From an uncultured Verrucomicrobiota bacterium (GTDB lineage Bacteria; Verrucomicrobiota; Verrucomicrobiia; Limisphaerales; UBA1412), in contig CALXMK010000021.1 in NCBI GenBank assembly GCA_944389455.1, positions 1 through 46,167 on the forward strand: a stretch of 46,167 bases of DNA, written 5' to 3'. Below are positions 41,443 through 46,167 of this stretch, one piece after another; the stretch's first letter is position 1; each line of letters begins with the position of its first letter. Position numbers and translations under genes: made by a program. The notes under the pieces were generated by a model. It was not told the DNA's origin. It made no database searches and saw nothing but the letters and a program-made list of their open reading frames with translations.

Positions 41443-43344
41443 TTAGGATCCTGACAACTGATTCTTAATAATTTGTATGAAGATAATAAGCACAGCCATA
41501 ATGGAGCCGCCTGCAATGATTCCGGAAGCAATGGGAAAATTAAATTCTTCGGTAAATTTTTTGTTTTTCCATTTTCCGAATTCCACAATGAGTGCCCCCA
41601 AAGCAAAGAGCAGACTGTAATACCAGCCAAAAGTCCAGGAGAGTCCCAGCGCGGTTGGAGCAGGAAGAAAGTTCTTTGTTTTGGGGCAGAAGTGCATGAT
41701 CAAAGTCAAAATGATGCCGAGCCCCAAACCAATGCCGATAGACCAGAGTTGAATGGGGTGCATATTTTCAATTCCTCCCCCCATGGCTTCTGCTACAGCT
41801 TTCCAAGTTTGTCCTCCGGGAGCGGGGAATTCATTGCCGCCAATTTCAAAGTTCTGCGCAATCATCTGAAAAGCGAGAACGGAAAATATTGTGCCGGAAA
41901 AAATTCCAAAAAATTGAGCCAAGAATTGTTTGCGAGGGTTTGCTCCCAACAGATAACCGCTTTTGATATCGGTAAGCAGGTCTGCTGAAGCTAAAGCCGC
42001 CCCGGCTGCAATATTAGCGCTGGCAATATTGATATTAACACTGTTTGGTCCGGGAGGAGTAATGGCTCCATAAGTCAGCTGAACCACTTTTCCCATAGCT
42101 CCTGTAGGGGTAATATCCGTTTCCCCTGTTACGCGAGTAGCTACTAGGGCAAGGAAGAAAGTCATAAAAACTGCCAATGCAGATGCCCACCATGACATAC
42201 CAAAAGTATAATGACCCAAAATGGCAAGAGCGGTAAACCCTACAACTTGGCCGATGAGGAACCAGGACATTGGAGTTTCCAATCGTTCGATCAAACTCTC
42301 CTCTTTTTTAGTTCGAGAGAAGATATTCTTAATTGAGGAGAAGGAATTGAGAATACTGCGCCATTGAAGCAGAAAGGAGAGGATACCGGCTGAGACCATA
42401 CAGGAGGCTCCGCCCCATAATGACCATTGTACAAGGTCACGGAAACCGGCGTCATATTCTACTAAACCTATGCTCTGAACCCAGGGAATAAAAATAAACC
42501 AGCAGATGGTTCCCCCAAAAAGAAGACTCAAAGAGATACGAGTACCGGTAATGGCTCCCGCAGCCAGAAAAATAGGATCCCAGGAGAAAACAGCTGTTCG
42601 CAGTTCCCAAACCTTCGCGCTTTGCTCATTCATATTCAGCAGAGAACAGTAGAACCAATGGTTGCAGGAGTCGAAGATATTTTGAAGACTCCACATCCCT
42701 TCTTTAAAAAGAGAAAATCCCTTCATGAGGAATTCATTTAATGCAGCTGCCAGTGCGGAGATTCCGAGCGCAATGCCGGCTCTCATTCCTTTTTCGCCTC
42801 CTGAGGAGTGAAGTGCACAAAGCGTTTCAGCAGAAGCTGTACCGGTTGGGAAAGCCAGCTGTTCAATATTAATCATTTGTCGTTTCATGGGGATAGCCAT
42901 GGTTACTCCCAGAATAGCCATGAAAAATACCCAACAGAGGACCAACCAGGTATTCATAGGTTCCCCATTAATCATAACCAAGGCCGCGAAAGCTGAAACT
43001 AAAGTACTGCCGGTGGAGTATCCCGAAGCACTGGAGGTAGACTGCATACAATTGTTTTCCAAAATGGAAAGAGGTTCTTTGACCAATCCCATCTTCTGAA
43101 AGCAGCGCCAAATCGAATAGGAGAGAATGCAGGCCGTTAAGGTTACTCCAAATCCCCACCCGGATTTTAATCCGATATAGATATTAGTCAATGAGAGGAT
43201 GCTTCCTAGGATAGCTCCGGTGAGGACAGCCCGAAAGGTGAGCTGTTTAACTTTATCTCCTCGATAGATTTTTTCGTACCATTGACGCTCGATCTCTTCA
43301 GGAGTACCTGTAAATTTTTCTTTTGGAATGGAATATTCTTCCAT
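41443..43344 (-). CDS. OPT-family oligopeptide transporter
   Basis: A 633-residue polytopic inner-membrane protein (roughly 14-16 helices). The N-terminal 'QLTFRAVLTGAILGSILSLTNIYIGLKSGWGFG' is the OPT family start, with 'FPTGTASAETL' and 'TPTGAMGKVVQL' as further typical segments and 'PAPTALGLSWTFGWYYS' near the end. Family members import oligopeptides or metal-chelate complexes with protons. The gene starts 18 nt after the GH127-like gene, so the two are probably co-transcribed, which suggests uptake of peptides released after deglycosylation. Specificity is inference. Confidence 0.9.
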   Translation of the reverse strand: MEEYSIPKEKFTGTPEEIERQWYEKIYRGDKVKQLTFRAVLTGAILGSILSLTNIYIGLKSGWGFGVTLTACILSYSIWRCFQKMGLVKEPLSILENNCMQSTSSASGYSTGSTLVSAFAALVMINGEPMNTWLVLCWVFFMAILGVTMAIPMKRQMINIEQLAFPTGTASAETLCALHSSGGEKGMRAGIALGISALAAALNEFLMKGFSLFKEGMWSLQNIFDSCNHWFYCSLLNMNEQSAKVWELRTAVFSWDPIFLAAGAITGTRISLSLLFGGTICWFIFIPWVQSIGLVEYDAGFRDLVQWSLWGGASCMVSAGILSFLLQWRSILNSFSSIKNIFSRTKKEESLIERLETPMSWFLIGQVVGFTALAILGHYTFGMSWWASALAVFMTFFLALVATRVTGETDITPTGAMGKVVQLTYGAITPPGPNSVNINIASANIAAGAALASADLLTDIKSGYLLGANPRKQFLAQFFGIFSGTIFSVLAFQMIAQNFEIGGNEFPAPGGQTWKAVAEAMGGGIENMHPIQLWSIGIGLGLGIILTLIMHFCPKTKNFLPAPTALGLSWTFGWYYSLLFALGALIVEFGKWKNKKFTEEFNFPIASGIIAGGSIMAVLIIFIQIIKNQLSGS

Positions 43345-43362
43345 AAATTTTTGGTTTTCGAA

Positions 43363-45315
43363 TTATTTTTGTACCGATTGTTCTTTTTTTGTGGGCAGCC
43401 AGGTGCAGACTTTTTTGCCGTTCCAGCCATTGACTGAGGAATAATCGATCATACGGATTGTACCGTCAGTTGTCGGAATAGAGAATTCTATCCGCGTGCC
43501 GGGAAGGGTTGGTTTTTCTCGGACAGCTTGGATAATTCCATTTTTATCGGCAATCAGTGTGACAGGCTTATTGTAGTCAGGATCTGTATTTTCATCGCGT
43601 GCTAGAACCAGAGGCCCCCAAGTGACTGCTTTAAAGAATGGGCTCTGCGGGTGAGAACCTTGAGGGGCATCCAACTGGCGGCACTGCATATCAAAGATAA
43701 TTTTGACCTGATCCCCATTTCCCCATTTTCTATGAATAGGGTAATAAGAGCCGGAAGCGGGATGGTGAGCGGTGCCGTTGATGATAACTTTGGTATTGCG
43801 GCTCCAAGCGGGAATGCGCAGGGAGAGGGTAAAAGTTTCCGCTTTGGCTGGGGCTATCTTTAAACTAACCTCTCCAGAGAGCGGGTATTCTGTTTGGATG
43901 GAGAGCTTCAGGGGGGTACCGCTAGGAGTTTGAGTTGTAATTTCAGCAGCATTGTATAAATTGATGAAAGGACCCTGAGCCGAATTCATTACGGCGATAA
44001 AAGGAATATAGGCCAGTCCCATGGGACCATTAAGATTGCAGCAAGTTACCGGCATTCCGTCAAAGTTCCATCCCCATCCTTGATTGGTTACTTTTTCCCC
44101 GTTTAGGAGATTGACGTAACTAAATCCATCTCCAGAAGGTTTCATTGCTCCGAGCAGACCGTTATAAATGTATTTTTCTATTTCGTCTGCAGCGGCAGAA
44201 TTTGCTTCCAACCGGAGGAGATGACTACAGAATTTCATCCAGGTGACACCAACACAGGTTTCCATCATCCGGGTAATTTGCGGATTTGTTTGCTCAGTAG
44301 CGGTGTTATCCCATGCTTCACCATAAACTTTGGGGTGATAAGGCTGGTCGGCGCCGCCATTGCCGAGAATAGTAATTTCCTTAGTTCGAATATTATGAAA
44401 ATAGTTTGATGCAATGGTGCCCCAGCGCTGTTCTCCGGTTGCACGATAATATTCCACTAATCCTTCAAAGAGAGAGGTCATTTCATAAGCTTTAGGATAG
44501 GGACCTCCCATTTTATATGGAGGGGTGTTAGTTTCAACCTGATGGAATAGGTTATATCCTTGTGAACCGCCGGATTTGATAATATAGTGGGCAAATTCCA
44601 GAAAACGCTCTTCTCCCGTATGGAAGTAGAGGCGCATAAACGGTTCTAACAAAGTGGATGACTCAATATGATTCGGACTCCATCCCAGTTCAGTAATCGA
44701 CTTTTTAGGTGGAGTATCACCGATTTGAGAAATAATACAGTCCGCCTGCCGAATCATGGCAGCAAGTATCTGGGGATCAGATTCGACTTGTTGGTAGTAT
44801 TCATCAAGTCCCAGTAAAACATATTTGCGTTCCCAGAGATCTCCACCTCCGCTGTCGGGCTGAAGATTTACAGGCATACAACTGATGCTGCCATTTTCTC
44901 GTTCCGTACTAAGAAGATCATCGACCGTTTTTCTTAAAATTTGCTTTAATTCAGGATCTTTTGTGTAACGGTAGAACATACAGCCGGATCGGACAGCTTT
45001 GCCCCACATCTCACCTAAAGCAAATTGAGGGCGGCCCGAGCGGAAGAACTCAACAAATTTTGAATAGGGGAGGTTTCCTTTATTCCAGTGAGTAATGGAA
45101 TTTTGAATTTCTTTTTCCAGATATCCGGTGAGCTGAATGGAACCGGCAGGCAGGGGAGCCAACTTATCCGAAATTTTAATAGTTTCTTTTTGCAGAACTG
45201 GAGTGGAAGGGGATGTTTCCGCTTTTAACGAAGATGTTGCAGAAGTTAGGAATAAAGCTAAAGCTATCCCTAACAACACGGAAAATTTAATTTGACCCGC
45301 AAATGTGTTTACCAT
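43363..45315 (-). CDS. secreted GH127-like beta-L-arabinofuranosidase
   Basis: A 650-residue protein with a signal peptide (hydrophobic core about 10-25, site near 'LKAET'). It has the GH127 (DUF1680) layout: an (alpha/alpha)6 barrel followed by beta-sandwiches. The metal/catalytic set is intact: E352-T-C354 in 'METCVGV' and the C425-C426 pair in 'VTCCNLNGP', corresponding to Glu338, Cys340 and Cys417/418 of the bifidobacterial enzyme HypBA1, which uses a zinc-bound cysteine nucleophile. HypBA1 releases L-arabinofuranose from hydroxyproline-linked beta-arabino-oligosaccharides of plant extensins. The exact sugar specificity here is open because related families 146 and others share the fold. 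A promoter lies directly upstream and an OPT transporter gene 18 nt downstream. Confidence 0.85.
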   Translation of the reverse strand: MVNTFAGQIKFSVLLGIALALFLTSATSSLKAETSPSTPVLQKETIKISDKLAPLPAGSIQLTGYLEKEIQNSITHWNKGNLPYSKFVEFFRSGRPQFALGEMWGKAVRSGCMFYRYTKDPELKQILRKTVDDLLSTERENGSISCMPVNLQPDSGGGDLWERKYVLLGLDEYYQQVESDPQILAAMIRQADCIISQIGDTPPKKSITELGWSPNHIESSTLLEPFMRLYFHTGEERFLEFAHYIIKSGGSQGYNLFHQVETNTPPYKMGGPYPKAYEMTSLFEGLVEYYRATGEQRWGTIASNYFHNIRTKEITILGNGGADQPYHPKVYGEAWDNTATEQTNPQITRMMETCVGVTWMKFCSHLLRLEANSAAADEIEKYIYNGLLGAMKPSGDGFSYVNLLNGEKVTNQGWGWNFDGMPVTCCNLNGPMGLAYIPFIAVMNSAQGPFINLYNAAEITTQTPSGTPLKLSIQTEYPLSGEVSLKIAPAKAETFTLSLRIPAWSRNTKVIINGTAHHPASGSYYPIHRKWGNGDQVKIIFDMQCRQLDAPQGSHPQSPFFKAVTWGPLVLARDENTDPDYNKPVTLIADKNGIIQAVREKPTLPGTRIEFSIPTTDGTIRMIDYSSVNGWNGKKVCTWLPTKKEQSVQK

Positions 45316-45327
45316 AGGCCGTACTGG

Positions 45328-45355
45328 ATTCTATCCTTTTTAGTACAAAATTCAA
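45328..45355 (-). promoter_or_regulatory. promoter of the GH127-OPT gene series
   Basis: On the minus strand, TTGAAT (45355-45350) is followed after 16 nt by TAGAAT (45333-45328). The predicted transcript start near 45321 would leave only about 6 nt before the ATG at 45315, that is, an almost leaderless mRNA. Confidence 0.45.
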
Positions 45356-45468
45356 GTTTTTTGTCTTTGAGGATTAGAGTTTGGTTGACGGCTTGCTGAT
45401 CATAAAGATTTGAAATTTATTGAAATATCAGAATGGAATTTTTGGGTTTATTCTGTTTTATTTGTTTG

Positions 45469-45497
45469 TTGACAAATTTTAGACACTTTTTGAGAAT
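45469..45497 (+). promoter_or_regulatory. candidate rightward promoter with TTTGT-TG-ACAAA palindrome
   Basis: A perfect -35 TTGACA (45469-45474) lies 17 nt before GAGAAT (45492-45497). The -35 is embedded in the palindrome TTTGTTGACAAA, a possible operator. Confidence 0.3.
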
Positions 45498-45613
45498 TAT
45501 CTATTATGCTTAAGCGAGCATGGTTAGTTGTGTTTTAGGGCATTCTCTCCAAAGTTGGGGAAATATATGCAGATAAAAATAGATAACTACAATCATCAAA
45601 TAAATTAGTTCAT

Positions 45614-45621
45614 TATCTTTG
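45614..45621 (+). promoter_or_regulatory. Bacteroidetes-type -7 element TAnnTTTG
   Basis: TATCTTTG (45614-45621), followed by C and an AT-rich leader, is exactly the -7 motif of Bacteroidetes housekeeping promoters. The -33 TTG is not clear. It lies 24 nt before the broken HTH gene. Confidence 0.4.
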
Positions 45622-45644
45622 CATAGAATTCAATTTAATGATTA

Positions 45645-45846
45645 ATGTGGAAGCCTATAAACAGATTCAAATTAGTTCTTGTAGAGGAGATGAAAACAGG
45701 TAAATGGTTAGCAGAACAATTGAAGAAAGATCCGTCAAGCATCAAAATGGTGTACCAATGTTTCGTAGCCTGATCTGGTTACACTTTCAAAAATAGCAGA
45801 ATTATTAAATATAGACAGAAGGGAACTTATTAATAAAAATAAATGA
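45645..45846 (+). pseudogene. broken HTH (XRE-like) regulator of a restriction-modification locus
   Basis: From ATG 45645 the frame reads 'MWKPINRFKLVLVEEMKTGK' and 'WLAEQLKKDPSS', then shifts near 45743-45747. In the new frame it continues 'KWCTNVS', hits TAG at 45766-45768, and goes on 'PDLVTLSKIAELLNIDRREL' to TGA at 45844. The two frames together make one ~67-residue HTH regulator of the type that precedes type I restriction genes in Bacteroidetes. Thus a 1-nt insertion or 2-nt deletion plus a nonsense codon (CAG to TAG would explain it) have inactivated it. The downstream hsdM start is still open. Confidence 0.8.
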
Positions 45847-45898
45847 GTTTACCTCTCAAAGAAAAAATGTATAACAACTTAAAAAAGACGAATATAAA

Positions 45899-46167
45899 AT
45901 GATAAGCATACAGCAAAGAGAACAGTTGCAATCTCAAATTTGGAAAATAGCCAACGAAGTGCGTGGGGCTGTCGATGGATGGGACTTCAAGCAATTTGTT
46001 TTGGGAACATTGTTCTACCGCTTCATCAGTGAAAACTTTACAGATTACATAGAAGGTGGAGACGATAGTATTGACTATGCTTCTTTACCGGACAGTATAA
46101 TAACTCCGGAGATAAAAGAGGATGCGGTCAAGACGAAAGGATATTTTATATATCCGAGCCAGCTTTT
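45899..46167 (+). CDS. hsdM: type I restriction-modification methylase subunit HsdM (3' partial)
   Basis: The first 89 codons of an open frame that runs off the window. 'QLQSQIWKIANEVRGAVDGWDFKQFVLGTLFYRFISENF' is the typical HsdM N-terminal (HsdM_N) helical domain, followed by 'YASLPDSIITPEIKEDAVKTKGYFIYPSQL'. HsdM methylates adenine within the target sequence as part of an M2S (and R2M2S) complex. The SAM-binding and NPPF motifs lie outside the window. It starts at ATG 45899, 52 nt after the broken HTH gene, without a good Shine-Dalgarno, as is usual in Bacteroidetes-type genes. Confidence 0.9.
   Translation, partial: MISIQQREQLQSQIWKIANEVRGAVDGWDFKQFVLGTLFYRFISENFTDYIEGGDDSIDYASLPDSIITPEIKEDAVKTKGYFIYPSQL

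Larger units (their letters stand above)
45316..45644. other. AT-rich intergenic region between divergent units
   Basis: It separates the leftward GH127 operon from the rightward restriction-modification edge. It contains the GH127 promoter and two candidate rightward promoters; no RNA gene or coding region was recognised. Confidence 0.6.

Overview
The window looks like a chromosome segment of a Verrucomicrobiota (PVC-group) bacterium, probably host- or plant-matter-associated. The evidence is a tandem run of type IV pilin-like proteins whose last members are very large and match the layout of the 'Verru_Chthon cassette' families, a giant multidomain subtilase with the short C-terminal repeats typical of this phylum, BBP2-type porin architecture, and glycoside hydrolases of families 78 and 127. 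No rRNA, tRNA, CRISPR array or complete insertion sequence was seen. The taxonomic call is inferred from protein style, not from a marker gene.

Left edge (1-2942): the C-terminal end of a PD-(D/E)XK/AAA-ATPase-like protein, a 760-base AT-rich stretch that may contain a decayed minus-strand gene, then a porin with a good promoter, a 5' hairpin and a strong terminator, and a small PepSY-type membrane protein with its own terminator.

Core (3295-27938, all on +): a type IV pilus/type II secretion-like machine. It encodes two PilB/GspE-type assembly ATPases flanking a PilT retraction ATPase, one PilC/GspF platform protein, then five pilin-like proteins with prepilin-peptidase sites, a 1280-residue PilX/GspK-like protein and a ~3270-residue subtilase. 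A near-consensus sigma-54 promoter lies before the first pilin gene, so the pilin block may be controlled separately from the motor genes. The most attractive interpretation is a specialised pilus or secretion machine whose giant PilX-like protein and giant protease act at the cell surface. Secretin and alignment genes (PilQ/M/N/O) and the prepilin peptidase are not in the window.

Middle (27954-34488): a 1-phosphofructokinase-type sugar kinase directly behind the subtilase, a secreted endonuclease/exonuclease/phosphatase-fold protein, then on the minus strand a GH78 alpha-L-rhamnosidase, a small-molecule methyltransferase and a GNAT acetyltransferase. The last two look like accessory single genes.

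Right block (34607-45315, all on -): a closely spaced series read from right to left: GH127-like beta-L-arabinofuranosidase, OPT oligopeptide transporter, D-aminoacyl-tRNA deacylase, two small membrane proteins, a membrane/coiled-coil protein, a PfkB kinase, a secreted glycerophosphodiester phosphodiesterase, an OppF-type ABC ATPase and an overlapping methyltransferase. GH127 next to an OPT transporter suggests use of arabinosylated peptides such as plant hydroxyproline-rich glycoproteins.

Right edge (45614-46167): a Bacteroidetes-style promoter motif, a broken HTH regulator gene (frameshift plus nonsense codon) and the start of a type I restriction-modification methylase gene (hsdM) that runs off the window. 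This edge looks horizontally acquired.
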